Source: JACCTU01 sp963798985 (GTDB lineage: Bacteria; Actinomycetota; Thermoleophilia; Gaiellales; Gaiellaceae). Taken from it: a DNA stretch of 64,000 bases. Of the stretch, positions 16,915 through 27,441 are shown piece after piece (the stretch's first letter is position 1; the number at the start of each line of letters is the position of its first letter). The stretch covers positions 62,001 to 126,000 of the forward strand of contig CAWCVL010000001.1 in the NCBI GenBank assembly GCA_963798985.1, in the 5' to 3' direction. The position numbers were made by a program, and so were the translations under genes. The notes under the pieces are model-generated. The model saw only the letters and a program-made list of their open reading frames with translations, ran no database searches and had not been told where the DNA came from.

Positions 16915-17640
16915 CTACTGGGCCGTCCAACCGCCGTCGGCGACGACGCTCGTACCGTTGACCAGCCCCGCCGACGGCGACGCCAGGAAGATCACCGCCG
17001 CGGCGACCTCGGTGGTCGTGCCGACGCGGCCGATCGGGATGCGGGTCAGGACGTCGTCCAGGAACTCTGGCCGATCGAGTCGCTCCGCGGTGCCCGGCGT
17101 CCGGACGAACGTCGGCGCGACCGCGTTCACCGTCACTCCGTGCGGCCCCCATTCGAGCGCGAGCACCTTCGTCAGCAGCTCGACGCCCCCCTTCGAAGCC
17201 GAGTAGGCCGCGTGGCGCCGGATGCCGACGTGCCCCGCCTGCGAGCTCATGTTTACGATCCGGCCGTAGCGGCGCGCGAGCATGTGGCGGCCGGCAGCCT
17301 GACAGGTGAAGAAGAGGCCCTTCAGGTTCACGGCCATCAGCTCGTCCCACTCCTCCTCTGTCACGTCGAGCGCGTCGTGGTTGGTGCCGAGACCGGCATT
17401 GTTGACGAGCACGTCGATTCGGCCGTGACGCTCCACGACCGTGTCGACGGCCGCCCTGATCGAACCGATGTCACGCAGGTCGATCGTGACGCTCTCGGTC
17501 GGAGCGTCTCCCCCGCGGATGCCCGAGACGACCGTTGCTCCCACGCCTACGAGCGCGAGCGCAAGGTCGTGGCCGATGCCCCGGCCCGCGCCCGTGACGA
17601 GCGCGACGCGGCCTGTCAGGTCAAAGCTCGGCTGCTCCAT
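16915..17640 (-). CDS. Short-chain dehydrogenase/reductase
   Basis: A 241-residue classical SDR. Cofactor loop VTGAGRGIGHD (TGxxxGIG), NNAGLG, catalytic Ser in VNMSSQAG and the YSASK tetrad (Tyr/Lys), with the C-terminal VVADGGWTAQ. It oxidises or reduces a sugar or polyol hydroxyl with NAD(P). ATG 17640 overlaps the upstream iolE-like stop by one base, so it is translated with the inositol genes. The exact substrate is unknown. Confidence 0.85.
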   Translation of the reverse strand: MEQPSFDLTGRVALVTGAGRGIGHDLALALVGVGATVVSGIRGGDAPTESVTIDLRDIGSIRAAVDTVVERHGRIDVLVNNAGLGTNHDALDVTEEEWDELMAVNLKGLFFTCQAAGRHMLARRYGRIVNMSSQAGHVGIRRHAAYSASKGGVELLTKVLALEWGPHGVTVNAVAPTFVRTPGTAERLDRPEFLDDVLTRIPIGRVGTTTEVAAAVIFLASPSAGLVNGTSVVADGGWTAQ

Positions 17641-18527
17641 CAGACGTCGACGTTCGCACGAAGCCAATCTCGATTGCGCACCTGTGCGTCGGCGGACTCA
17701 GCGAGCTCTTCATCCCCGCGCGGGATCCGGTCCTGCTCGACGACGATCCAGCCGTCGTATCCGGCCGCGCGCAGCGCAGCGAAGAACGCCGGCAGGTCGA
17801 CGTCGCCGTGTCCCAGCTCGCAGAACATGCCGCGTCGCCAACCCTCTACCACGTCGGCCCGCTCGGCGACGACACCGCGCACGACGTCCAGCCGCACGTC
17901 CTTGACATGGACGTAGTCGACACGTGCGCCCCAGCTGCGGATCGACGCGATCGGATCGCCGCCGCCAATGAGGAGATGGCCTGTGTCGACCAGCACGCCG
18001 ATCTCGGTCAACTCGAGCGCCCGCTCGATTTCCTGCGGCGATTCGACGAACGTCGACGTGTGCGGATGAAGGGTCGGCTCATAGCCGCGGTTGTTCGCGA
18101 CCTCTTGGGCGCGTTTGACGCCGTCGGCCCAGCGCCGCCAGCCTCCGTCGTCGAGCGACGGCGCGCCGCGGCCGGGATTCGCCGTACGCTCGGCAGACCC
18201 GCCGTCGCCGAACACCGGGCGTGCGCCCCCACCTGCGGCGTCGAACAGGTTGATCGTCCGCTCGAGCGCGCGCAGGTCCTCGTCGAGGTGATCCGGCTCG
18301 CTGAAGCGGATCGGGCACCACCCGCCGGTCAGCGCGAGCCCATGCCGCTCGAGCCGCGCGCGCAGCTCGTCGCCTTCGCCGAGGTAGCCCGGAGGTCCGA
18401 GCTCGGTGCCCTCGTACCCGGCAGCCGCCATCGCGGCGAGCAGCTCGTCAGGGCCGGGAACGTTCGGGTACACACCGACGGTGACCTCGAATGCGCCGTA
18501 CGAGAGCGGCGCGTTTCCGACCTTCAT
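17640..18527 (-). CDS. iolE: IolE-like TIM-barrel isomerase/dehydratase (probable inosose dehydratase)
   Basis: A 295-residue xylose-isomerase-like barrel. Recognisable points: GAFEVTVGVYPNVP at the start, GYEGTELGPPGYLG, LHPHTSTFV, LVDTGHLLIGGGDP, DYVHVKDVRLD, GMFCELGHGDVDLP and IVVEQDRIP. These resemble IolE, the 2-keto-myo-inositol dehydratase. The operon also holds iolB and iolC, which supports that role. ATG 18527 (MKVGNAP) fits the family; an upstream start at 18545 is possible. The frame is intact. Confidence 0.75.
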   Translation of the reverse strand: MKVGNAPLSYGAFEVTVGVYPNVPGPDELLAAMAAAGYEGTELGPPGYLGEGDELRARLERHGLALTGGWCPIRFSEPDHLDEDLRALERTINLFDAAGGGARPVFGDGGSAERTANPGRGAPSLDDGGWRRWADGVKRAQEVANNRGYEPTLHPHTSTFVESPQEIERALELTEIGVLVDTGHLLIGGGDPIASIRSWGARVDYVHVKDVRLDVVRGVVAERADVVEGWRRGMFCELGHGDVDLPAFFAALRAAGYDGWIVVEQDRIPRGDEELAESADAQVRNRDWLRANVDV

Positions 18528-18564
18528 CGACGGCTTCGCTCGCAAGGACGGCGCGCGAGGCGGC

Positions 18565-19371
18565 TCACGCCGTCACCAGCGGGACGCGGGGGTCCTTCGG
18601 AGTCTCCGACCAGGTGTCGCGGATCCACGCAAGCGCCGGGTCGTCGGTGTTCGCCATCGAGTGGTGGTCGCCCGCGAGCGCGTTCAGGTAGTAGAAGTCG
18701 TAGCCGGGCGCGGCGCAAAACGGGTGGTAGCCGTACGGCACGAGCACGAGGTCGCCGTCGCGGACCGTCCACGCATCGTCGACGCCGTGCTGCGGGGAGT
18801 AAAGACGCTGGAACGCGAACGCCTCGGATGCGCGCGAGCGGTAGTAGTAGACCTCCTCGAGCTTCACCTCGTACGGCAGACGATCCTCGTCGTGCTTGTG
18901 CGGCGGATAGCTCGACCAGCTACCCGACGGCGTCAGCACCTCGACCACGAGCAGCCGCTCCGCGGGGAAGCCGGGCTGGATCATGTTGTTGATCTGGCGT
19001 GTGGCGTTGCCGGCGCCGCGGACCTCCACCTCGACCTCCTCCGGGCGCTGGAGCACCGGCTCGAGCCGCCGCTCCACGGGCGCGGACGCGACAATGAGCT
19101 CCGCGTCGCCCACGAGTCGGTACGGCGTGTCGCGCGGCAGATAGAGCGTCCACGGCAGCTGCTCGAAGACCCCGGCGCGCGGGCCGAGCTCGAGCGTCGC
19201 CCCCTCGACTTCCGCGATGCAGGCGCCCGACAGCAGCACGATCGCAACTTCCTCCCCGCCCGTCGAGCGCTCGAGTGAGCCGTCGAGGCGTTCGGCGCCG
19301 AACGTCAGGTAGCGCCAGCCGGCCTCCGCGGGCGTGATTCGCGACCACGTGCCCGCCCGCCGGTGCAGCAT
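18565..19371 (-). CDS. iolB: 5-deoxy-glucuronate isomerase
   Basis: A 268-residue bicupin of the IolB/KduI family. The metal site is visible as HKHDED with EVYYYR further on, and the C-terminal cupin carries the characteristic VPYGYHPFCAAPGYDFYYLN. It isomerises 5-deoxy-glucuronate to 2-deoxy-5-keto-gluconate in myo-inositol breakdown. ATG 19371 overlaps the iolC stop (TGATG). The next gene, iolE, begins 38 bases on. The frame is intact. Confidence 0.92.
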   Translation of the reverse strand: MLHRRAGTWSRITPAEAGWRYLTFGAERLDGSLERSTGGEEVAIVLLSGACIAEVEGATLELGPRAGVFEQLPWTLYLPRDTPYRLVGDAELIVASAPVERRLEPVLQRPEEVEVEVRGAGNATRQINNMIQPGFPAERLLVVEVLTPSGSWSSYPPHKHDEDRLPYEVKLEEVYYYRSRASEAFAFQRLYSPQHGVDDAWTVRDGDLVLVPYGYHPFCAAPGYDFYYLNALAGDHHSMANTDDPALAWIRDTWSETPKDPRVPLVTA

Positions 19372-20264
19372 CACAGCGCGGCCTCGAGCTCGTCGAGGGT
19401 CGGCATCGCCTCCGAGCACGCGAGCTGCGCCGCGACGAGTGCACCTGCAACGCTGCCGCGGCGCACGCCGTCGACGAGCGACATGCCTCGTAAGAGCGCG
19501 TGGCCGAGCGCGGCGGCGAACGCGTCGCCGGCGCCGAGACCGTTCACGACTTCGACCGGGTGCACGGGCACGTCTGTCTCCTCGTCTCCGTCGTACACCC
19601 GCGAACCGGCGCCGCCGCGCTTGAGAACGAGGCGCGTCGGCCGCTCGGTCAGAGCCGCCGCGGCGACCTCCTCCTCGTTCCCGACCACGATCTCGGCGGC
19701 GGCGACGGCCTCGGCGGCCAGTGCCGGGTACGCGACGGGGTCGTCCCACAGGCTCGGCCGCCAGTCGAGGTCGAAGATCGCCGTTCCGCGGTGCGAGCGC
19801 AGGGCGTCCAGTGTCGTCTCCCTCGACGGCGATTGCGCGAGGCCTGTCCCGGTCGCGTACAGAAGCGGCGCCGCCGCGATCTCCTCGGCGTCGAAGTCGC
19901 CGGGCGAGAGCTGCCAGTCCGGCGCGGTCGGCTTACGGTAGAAGGTGAGCGGGAAGCGGTCGGGCGGCCAGACCTCGCAGAACGTCGGCGGCGTCTGCCA
20001 GTACGGGTCGGTCGCGAGGAAGCGCGTGTCGACGCCCTCGCGCTCGAGGAAGTCGCGAACGAACTCGCCGTGACCTTCGTTGCCGACCCGAGAGACGATC
20101 GCGCAACGCACGTCGAGCCGCGCGAGCGCGGTCGCGAGGTTGCCCGCGAACCCTCCTACGTAGCGCGTGAACGTCCGGACAGCGCGCAGCGGCGTTTCGA
20201 GTTCGTTGGGGTAGAGGTCGACGCCAACGCGCCCGATCACGACCGCCTCGGTCGGTTCACGCAA
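19371..20264 (-). CDS. iolC: PfkB-family kinase, probable 5-dehydro-2-deoxygluconokinase
   Basis: A 297-residue ribokinase-like enzyme. It has GRVGVDLYPNE near the start, the glycine pair GGFAGNLATALARL, and the PfkB C-terminal signature VVNGLGAGDAFAAALGHALL with the catalytic Asp. IolC phosphorylates 2-deoxy-5-keto-gluconate, the product of IolB, and lies directly before iolB here. The best start is TTG 20264, overlapping the end of the dehydrogenase gene by eight bases. The frame is intact. Confidence 0.88.
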   Translation of the reverse strand: MREPTEAVVIGRVGVDLYPNELETPLRAVRTFTRYVGGFAGNLATALARLDVRCAIVSRVGNEGHGEFVRDFLEREGVDTRFLATDPYWQTPPTFCEVWPPDRFPLTFYRKPTAPDWQLSPGDFDAEEIAAAPLLYATGTGLAQSPSRETTLDALRSHRGTAIFDLDWRPSLWDDPVAYPALAAEAVAAAEIVVGNEEEVAAAALTERPTRLVLKRGGAGSRVYDGDEETDVPVHPVEVVNGLGAGDAFAAALGHALLRGMSLVDGVRRGSVAGALVAAQLACSEAMPTLDELEAAL

Positions 20265-21236
20265 ACTCGACCTCGACCTTGAGCGCCCGGCCTGCGCGGA
20301 GCTCCTCGATCGCGTCCGGAAGCTCGCCGACGCCGATCCGGTGCGTCACGACGGGCGCGAAGTCGATTCGACCCTGCTCGAGCAGCCGGATCGCGTCTGG
20401 GAAGACGTCCTGTCCGACGTACGACCCGAGCAGCGTCAGCTCGTCGCGCGTGATCCGTGACTGCGCGACCTCCGCGCGCGCGCGCTCGTTCATACCGAAG
20501 AGGAGGATACGTCCGCCGCGGGCGACCACTTCGAGCGCCGTCTCGAGCTGCGAGCCGACCGCGTCGACCACGATGTCCGCCTGCAGCCCGGCGGTCGCGC
20601 CTGGCGCGACGACGGCGACGGCGCCCATCGCACGCGCGAGCTGCGCTCGCTCCGGCGTAGGCTCCACGGCGACGACGCTCGCGCCCGCGGCGTTCAAAAG
20701 GGCGCAGAAGAAGGCGCCGATCGGTCCGGCGCCGAGCACGACGGCGGTCTCGCCGGGGAATACACGAGCCTGCCGCGCGCCGTGCACGACCGTCGAGAGC
20801 GGCTCCGCGAGCGCCGCGAGGTGCGCCGGCAACTCCGGCGAGATCGGGAAGCACGCCTTCGACTTGACGACGACGCGGGGCGCAAGCCCGCCGTCGACGA
20901 AGATTCCGTAGGTCGTCCCGTTTTCGCACTGGTTCCGCAGACCCCGGCGGCACCAGGCGCACTCGCCGCACCAGAGGTTCGGAGCCACGACGACACGTTG
21001 ACCGACCTCCAGTGATGTCACCGAGTAGCCCACCTCGGCGACCCGACCGACGAACTCGTGCCCCAGGATCACGCCGAGGTTCGCCGGGTGTCCGGGCGGC
21101 ACGCTCAGGATGTGCAGGTCCGTGCCGCAGACCCCACAGGCCTCGACGTCGAGCAGCACGTCGTCGGCCGAAACGAGCGCCGGTTCCGCCCGCTCCTCGA
21201 TCGCGAGCGTGCCGAGGTCGGCGAGGACGGCCGCTT

Positions 21237-21240
<4 letters not shown>
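20257..21240 (-). CDS. Zinc-dependent alcohol/polyol dehydrogenase
   Basis: A 327-residue medium-chain dehydrogenase. Catalytic zinc motif ACGVCGTDLHI and GHEFVGRVAEVG, structural-zinc cysteines CGECAWCRRGLRNQC, and the NAD loop VVLGAGPIGAFFCALL. This is the sorbitol/threonine dehydrogenase group. In an inositol-type cluster it may oxidise a polyol taken up by the adjacent ABC transporter. GTG 21240 overlaps the end of the transporter ATPase gene. The substrate is inferred only from context. Confidence 0.86.
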
Positions 21241-22031
<791 letters not shown>

Positions 22032-22032
<1 letters not shown>

Positions 22033-23081
22033 CAGATCTGCGGCCTCGAGCGGCCGAGCTGCTGATTGACGATCACGGCGACGATGATCAACAGGCCGAC
22101 CGCGAAGTTCAGCCAGTAGCTCGCGATCCCGGACAGCACCAACCCCTGTTGAATCATCGCGATCATCGCCGCCCCGAGCGCCGCGCCGAGGACCGATCCG
22201 TAGCCGCCGTTCAGTCGAGCCCCGCCGACGACTGCGGCGGCGATCACCTGGAGTTCGAGGTTGGCCCCGCGTGTCGCTTCGACCGTGTTGAAGCGTCCGA
22301 CCTGGATCAGACCCATCAGGCACGCGCAGAGCGCCGTGACCACGAAGAGGATGATCCAGACGCGATCGACCGGCACGCCCATCGAGCGGGCCGACCGCTC
22401 GTTCCCGCCCGAGGCGAAGATCCAGTTGCCGAACCGCGTGCGCAGGAGAACGAACGAAAGCAGGAGGAGCACGCCGAGGAACCAGAGCGCCGACACCTGA
22501 TAGCCGCGGAAGAATCCCTCCTCGATTCGGTGGGAGAAGAGCTTGAACACGAACGTGTCCTTGTCGACCGCGACCGGGAAGCCCTCGGTGACGCGGAGCA
22601 GCAGGCTGCGCCAGATCAACAGCGTCCCGAGCGTCACGATGAAGGATGGGATCCTCGTCCCGACGACGAGGAACCCGTTGATGAGCCCGATCGAGATCGC
22701 CGCGCCGATCGCGAAGAGGACGGCGACGTACGGGTTCGTCCCATAGTTGAGGATCAGGTACGGCGCGATCACGGACGAGAACCCGAGCACCGATCCGACC
22801 GAGAGGTCGAAGTGGCCCGCGATCATCAGCAGCGTCACGCCCATCGCGACGACCCCGATCTCCGCGGTGATGCTCACGAGCCCGGCGAGCGACGTCCGTG
22901 AGGTGAATGTGTCCGAGGACGGCGCGATGAGCGCGAAGATCGCGAACATCACGACCGCGCCGAAGAGCGCCCCGGTCTCGGGGCGCCCGATGAGCAGGCC
23001 GCGGACTGCGGTCCACCCCCGAGCGCCCCGAGTGGGGAGAGCAGCCTCGCGCTCTGCGAGCGGAGCCTGCTCGGCCCCCAT
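22032..23081 (-). CDS. Sugar ABC transporter permease (RbsC/FrcC type)
   Basis: A 349-residue membrane protein with about eight to ten helices. Family marks include GVTLLMIAGHFDLSVGSVLG, NGFLVVGTRIPSFIVTLGT and GARLNGGYGSVLGAALGA. It forms the membrane channel of a ribose/fructose/inositol-type importer. Its ATG directly follows the stop of the binding protein, and its stop abuts the ATPase start. The frame is intact. Confidence 0.9.
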
Positions 23082-24180
23082 CTACCTGAACCCCGCCGTC
23101 ACGCCTTCGGCGACCTGACTGGCGTTCGATTTGTCGACGAGCGCGGGGCCGGTGAGCATGTCGACGCCCGGCGCGATCACGAAGCCGTGATCGATGTGCC
23201 CCTGCAGCCAGTGGATCGGCTCGTACCCCTGCAGGTACTGCTGCTGGTCGACCGTCGAGACGAGCTTGTCGGCGTTGATCTCGTTCAGCAGGTCCTCCGT
23301 CATGTCGTACGCCGAGACCTTCACGTCGCCCTTTTTCCCGAGCTCGTCGAGCGCCTGCAGGGCGAATGTGGCCGGCTGCGGCCCGACGCCGAAGATGGCG
23401 TCGACGTCGGCGTTCTTCTGGAGGTAGCTCTTGATCTGCTCGGTCGCCTGCGTCGCGTCCTTCGAGCTCGGGAGCTTGTCGACCTTCGCTCCGGCCTTGG
23501 TCAGCTCCGCGGTCGTAACCGCGGCAGCGGGCCTCGAGGCCGGTGTGGCCCGGCTCGTGGATGATGCAGACGCCGTGCGTGATGGCGCCGTCCTGTGCCT
23601 GCCGCTGCGCGGTGAGACGCCCGCCTGCCTCCTCGTCGCCGCCGACGTAGAACAGGTACGGGATCCGCTCCTCGAGCGGCCTCGTGTCGGGGACGTTCAC
23701 GGCGATCACCGGGATGCCGGACTCGATCGCCTGACGTAGTGGTTGGTCGACGGCGTTCTGGTCGAGGATCGAGCAGAAGATGCCGTCCGGCTTCGCCGCG
23801 ATCGCCTGGTTCAGCAGGTCGACGTAGCCCGCGACGGCGAACTGCTCCAGCGGGAGATCCTTGACGTTGACGCCGTACTTCTTCGCCCCGTCGCGGATCC
23901 CGTTTCGGTAGATCGCCCAGAACACGTTCCCTGACTCCCCGTGCGTGACGGAGTAGAACGTCAGGTTCGACTGGTTGCCTGTGCCCTGCGCGGCGGTGTC
24001 AGTCGCGCCCTCGGCGCCCTCGTCGTCGCCCCCGATGTCGCAGGCCGCCAGCAGCGGCGCCGTCGACAGGGCGGCTCCACCGATCGCCGCCCGGCGAAGC
24101 AGCGTGCGCCGCGAGATCGCGCGCTTCAGCGCGGCCTGGACGGGGTCCAGGTCATCAAGCGGCCGGTCGTTCTCACTCAT
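23082..24180 (-). CDS. Sugar ABC transporter substrate-binding lipoprotein (one frame break)
   Basis: A binding protein of about 365 residues in the RbsB/periplasmic-binding-protein-4 group. The N terminus carries a twin-arginine-like signal (SRRTLLRRAAIGG) ending in the lipobox LLAAC, so export by Tat and lipid anchoring are likely. The mature part shows GIFCSILDQNAVDQPLRQAI, PVIAVNVPDTRP and, after the break, VSAYDMTEDLLNEI. One surplus C near 23523 interrupts it. ATG 24180 has an excellent ribosome site (AGGAGGAGGG). Together with the genes below it forms the importer for the cluster's sugar or polyol. Confidence 0.87.
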
Positions 24181-24207
24181 GCGCTTCCCTCCTCCTGGTT
24201 TGCTTGA

Positions 24208-25305
24208 TCAGATCGCCGCTGCGGTCTCCGCGATGGAGACCCGCCTCCCTTCTCGCCCGGACTTGTGGATGGCCTCGCAGAGGATGGCCGCGCGGTACCC
24301 GTCCTCGAAGCTCGCTTGTCTCTCGGGCACGGCGCGGTCCTCGAGCACCGCCGACAGCAAGTCCCGCCACTGATGGACGAAGCTGTGCTCCCAGCCGAGC
24401 ACGTGGCCGGGCGGCCACCACTGAGCCAGGAAGGGGTGATCGGGCTGGGTCACGATGATGTCCCGGAAGCCGCCGAGGCGCTCGCGCTCGTCGGCGAACA
24501 GGAAGACGTGAAGCCGGTTCGGGTCCTCCATGTCCCACCAGATCGACCCGTCGCTTCCGTTCAGTTCGACCCGGTGACGTCCCTTCCAGCCGCTCGCAAC
24601 CCGCGAGGCCTCCAACGTCGCGATCGCGCCGTCGCCGAGCTCGAGGATCGCCGCGTACGCGTCGTCGACGTCGGAGACGAAGCTCGCCGTTCGCGCTGTT
24701 ACGGCCTGCGGCTCCCCGACGAGGAAGCGGAGGAGATCGACGAGGTGCACGTAGTCGAGCACGGCACCCGCGCCACCCGACGAGCGCGGTTGTCCGCCGG
24801 CGACCCGGTAGTCCTGGAGATAGAGCGCACGGTAGTGCCTCAACTCCCCGAGCCGTCCCGCGTCAACGGTCTCCTTCGCAAGCGCGACGGCGGGGACGTA
24901 GCGGTAGTTGAAGCCGACCGCGTTCGCGACGCCCGCGTCCTCGGCCGCGTCGCGCAGCGCACGCGCCTCGTCGAGGGTCGCCCCGAGCGGCTTTTCGCAG
25001 AGCACCGGCTTGCCCACCGCGAGGGCCGCCAGCGACGGCCCCGCGTGTCCCTCGACCGCGTTCAGGTTCGCGACGACGTCGACCTCGGGGTCGTCGACGA
25101 GCTCCTCCCAGCTCGTCGTCCAGCGCTCGAAGCCGAGCTCGCGCGCCGCCGCCTCGAGCGGCTCGGCGCGGCGCCCTGCGAGGGAGACGAGCCGGACGCG
25201 CCGCGGCAGCGGCTCGAGGTGGTTCAGGGTGTGCAGGGCATGGGCGTGAGCACGGGTGATCCACCCGTAGCCGAGGACACCGACGCCGATTGCGTCGCGC
25301 ACCAC
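24208..25305 (-). CDS. Gfo/Idh/MocA oxidoreductase, candidate inositol 2-dehydrogenase
   Basis: A 365-residue NAD-dependent dehydrogenase. GVGVLGYGWITRAHAHAL at the start, CEKPLGATLDEAR with the catalytic Lys, GFNYRYVPAVALAK and the histidine motif GAGAVLDYVHLVDLL identify the family. It is the first gene of the minus-strand operon and stands next to the importer, so it may do the first oxidation of the imported polyol (IolG role). The GTG start at 25305 faces the shared control region with iolD. The substrate is inferred. Confidence 0.82.
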   Translation of the reverse strand: MVRDAIGVGVLGYGWITRAHAHALHTLNHLEPLPRRVRLVSLAGRRAEPLEAAARELGFERWTTSWEELVDDPEVDVVANLNAVEGHAGPSLAALAVGKPVLCEKPLGATLDEARALRDAAEDAGVANAVGFNYRYVPAVALAKETVDAGRLGELRHYRALYLQDYRVAGGQPRSSGGAGAVLDYVHLVDLLRFLVGEPQAVTARTASFVSDVDDAYAAILELGDGAIATLEASRVASGWKGRHRVELNGSDGSIWWDMEDPNRLHVFLFADERERLGGFRDIIVTQPDHPFLAQWWPPGHVLGWEHSFVHQWRDLLSAVLEDRAVPERQASFEDGYRAAILCEAIHKSGREGRRVSIAETAAAI

Positions 25306-25585
25306 GGCGGGGACCCTCTCAAAGAGCTTCGCGGCTTGTCAATTCGGCTCGAAAGCGAAGAAACTCGGGCTTAACAATGGCTGGAGTTCTGGCAGCAACG
25401 CTCGTCGAGCCCCGGCAGGATCGAGCTGCTCGAGTACCCGTACCCGGAGCGCCTCGAGCCGGGCAGCCCCAGCGCCGCGAGTAGGCTCGCGGCATGCAGA
25501 TGTACGTCGCCGCCGAGTGGGCGTCTGCTGCAGGACAGGACGAGATCCGGAGCCCGCGGGATCGCGAGGTGATGGGATAAACACG
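25306..25585. promoter_or_regulatory. Divergent control region between the two sugar-catabolism operons
   Basis: 280 bases separate the minus-strand oxidoreductase start from iolD. On the minus strand a consensus TTGACA stands at 25342-25337, but no good -10 box follows at 17 bases. The region also holds a 28-codon remnant resembling an aldehyde dehydrogenase start (25494-25580). No clear LacI- or DeoR-type palindrome could be read by eye. Shared regulation of the two operons is inferred from the layout. Confidence 0.4.
25494..25580 (+). pseudogene. N-terminal remnant of an aldehyde dehydrogenase
   Basis: A 28-codon frame, MQMYVAAEWASAAGQDEI followed by RSPRDREVMG and a stop. It looks like the first residues of aldehyde/methylmalonate-semialdehyde dehydrogenases (tag-like MYVAGEW..., then SP.DGEV.G). 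Nothing of the remaining roughly 450 residues is present, because iolD begins six bases later. MmsA/IolA belongs to inositol pathways, so this may be a deletion relic. The match is short and judged by eye. Confidence 0.4.
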
Positions 25586-27441
25586 GTGCGACTCACGACC
25601 GCGCAGGCAGTGGTTCGCTACCTCCAGGCGCAGTGGTCCGAGCGCGACGGCGACCGCCGGCGGCTGGTCCCAGGCGATCTGGGGGATCTTCGGCCACGGG
25701 AACGTGATCGGGCTCGGGCAGGCGATCGAGGAGCATGGCGACGGCTTGACGTTCCACCAGGGCCGCAACGAGCAGTCGATGGCGCACGCCGCGGCCGCCT
25801 TCGCGAAGGCGACCCGTCGCCGTCAGACACTCGCCTGCACCTCGTCGATCGGGCCCGGCGCGACGAACATGGTCACGTCCGCCGCCGGCGCGACGATCAA
25901 CCGGCTGCCCCTCCTGCTCCTGCCCGGCGACGTCTACGCGACGCGGCATCAGGGGCCGGTGCTGCAGCAGCTCGAGCATCCCTCGGCGGGCGACGTCTCC
26001 GTCAACGACTGCTTCCGCCCCGTGGCCCGCTTCTTCGACCGGATCACGCGCCCGGAGCAGCTCCTGACCGCGCTCCCGGAGGCGATGCGGGTGCTCACCT
26101 CGCCCGGTCGAGACCGGCGCCGTCGTGCTCGCGCTCCCCCAGGACGTGCAGTCGCACGCCTTCGACTACCCCGAGCGCTTTTTCGAGGAGCGAGAGTGGC
26201 GGATCGAGCGGCCGCTCCCCGACCCGCGCCGGATCGCGGAGGCGGCTGAGCTCATCCGCGGCGCGGAGCGCCCGCTGATCATCGCGGGGGGCGGGGTGCT
26301 CTACAGCGAGGCGGAAGAGGCGCTGCTCGCCCTCGCGCGCGCCGCCGGGATCCCGGTCGCGGAGACGTTCGCCGGCAAGGGTGCGGTCCAGGCCGACGAG
26401 TGGCTCCAGCTCGGGGGTGTCGGCCTCGAAGGCAACCCGGCGGCCTCCAAGCTCGCGGCTGACGCCGACCTCGTGCTCGCCGTAGGCTCCCGTCTGACCG
26501 ACTTCGCGACCGGATCGAACAGCCTGTTCCAGCACGCCGACGTGCGCTTCGTCGCGATCAACGTCTGGGGGCGCGACGCCCAGAAGCAAGGGGCGCTGGC
26601 GGTCGTGGGCGATGCCCGCGAGGCGCTCGAGGCTCTCCGCGAGGCGCTCGCCGGATGGTCGACCGCCGAGGAGTACCGCGACGAGGTCACGCGCGCACGC
26701 GGCGAGTGGCTCGACCAGCGTGCGGCGCTGTTGCGCCCGGTCGAGGGCGAGGCGATGAGCCAGGCGCAGCTGATCCTGACCCTGAACGAGGTCGCGCAGG
26801 AGGGCGACACCGTGATCGCCGCGGCTGGGACGCCGCCCGGCGACCTGCTCAAGATCTGGGATGCGACCGGCGGCCGCGCCTGCCACCTCGAGTTCGGCTA
26901 CTCGTGCATGGGCTACGAGCTGCCGGCAGGAATCGGCGTGCGGTCGGCGCAGCCCGAGGGCGAGGTGTACGTCTACATCGGGGACGGCACCTTCCTGCTC
27001 AACCCCGGCGAGCTCGTGAACGCGCTCCAGGAAGGGCTGAAGATCACGGTCGTGATCTCCGAGAACCACGGCTACCAGTCGATCCAGCGGCTCCAGCTCT
27101 GGCGACACGGGAGGATGTTCGGCAACGAGTTCCGCGCGCGGCGTGACGGGCGACTCGACGGCGAATACCTCGAGCTCGACCTCGCGAAGATCGCCGAAGG
27201 AATGGGCGCCCGCACGTGGCACGTGGACTCGCCGGGCGCGTTCCGGGGAGCGCTCGAGGCGGCGCGCGGCGAGTCCCGCGCGTGCGTGATCGTCTGCGAG
27301 ACCGAGCCCCACCGCTATCTCCCGGGCTCCGAGGTCTGGTGGGACGTCGCGCCGCCGGAGGTGTCGGACGAGGCCGAGGCGCAGCGCGCCCGGCGCGAGT
27401 ACGAGCGTGAGCGGAAGCAGCTCCAGCGGTTCTATTACTGA
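25586..27441 (+). CDS. iolD: 3D-(3,5/4)-trihydroxycyclohexane-1,2-dione hydrolase (two frame breaks)
   Basis: A ThDP enzyme of about 618 residues that opens the ring in myo-inositol breakdown. The IolD N terminus LTTAQAVVRYLQAQWSER, the ThDP glutamate region EEHGDGLTFHQGRNEQSMAH, the middle domain with AGGGVLYSEAEEALL, and the cofactor motif IGDGTFLLNPGEL are all clear. It starts at GTG 25586. One extra C in the run 25669-25671 and one extra G near 26106 break the frame; removing them gives a continuous protein. It heads the plus-strand operon with the aldolase and dehydrogenase. Confidence 0.92.
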
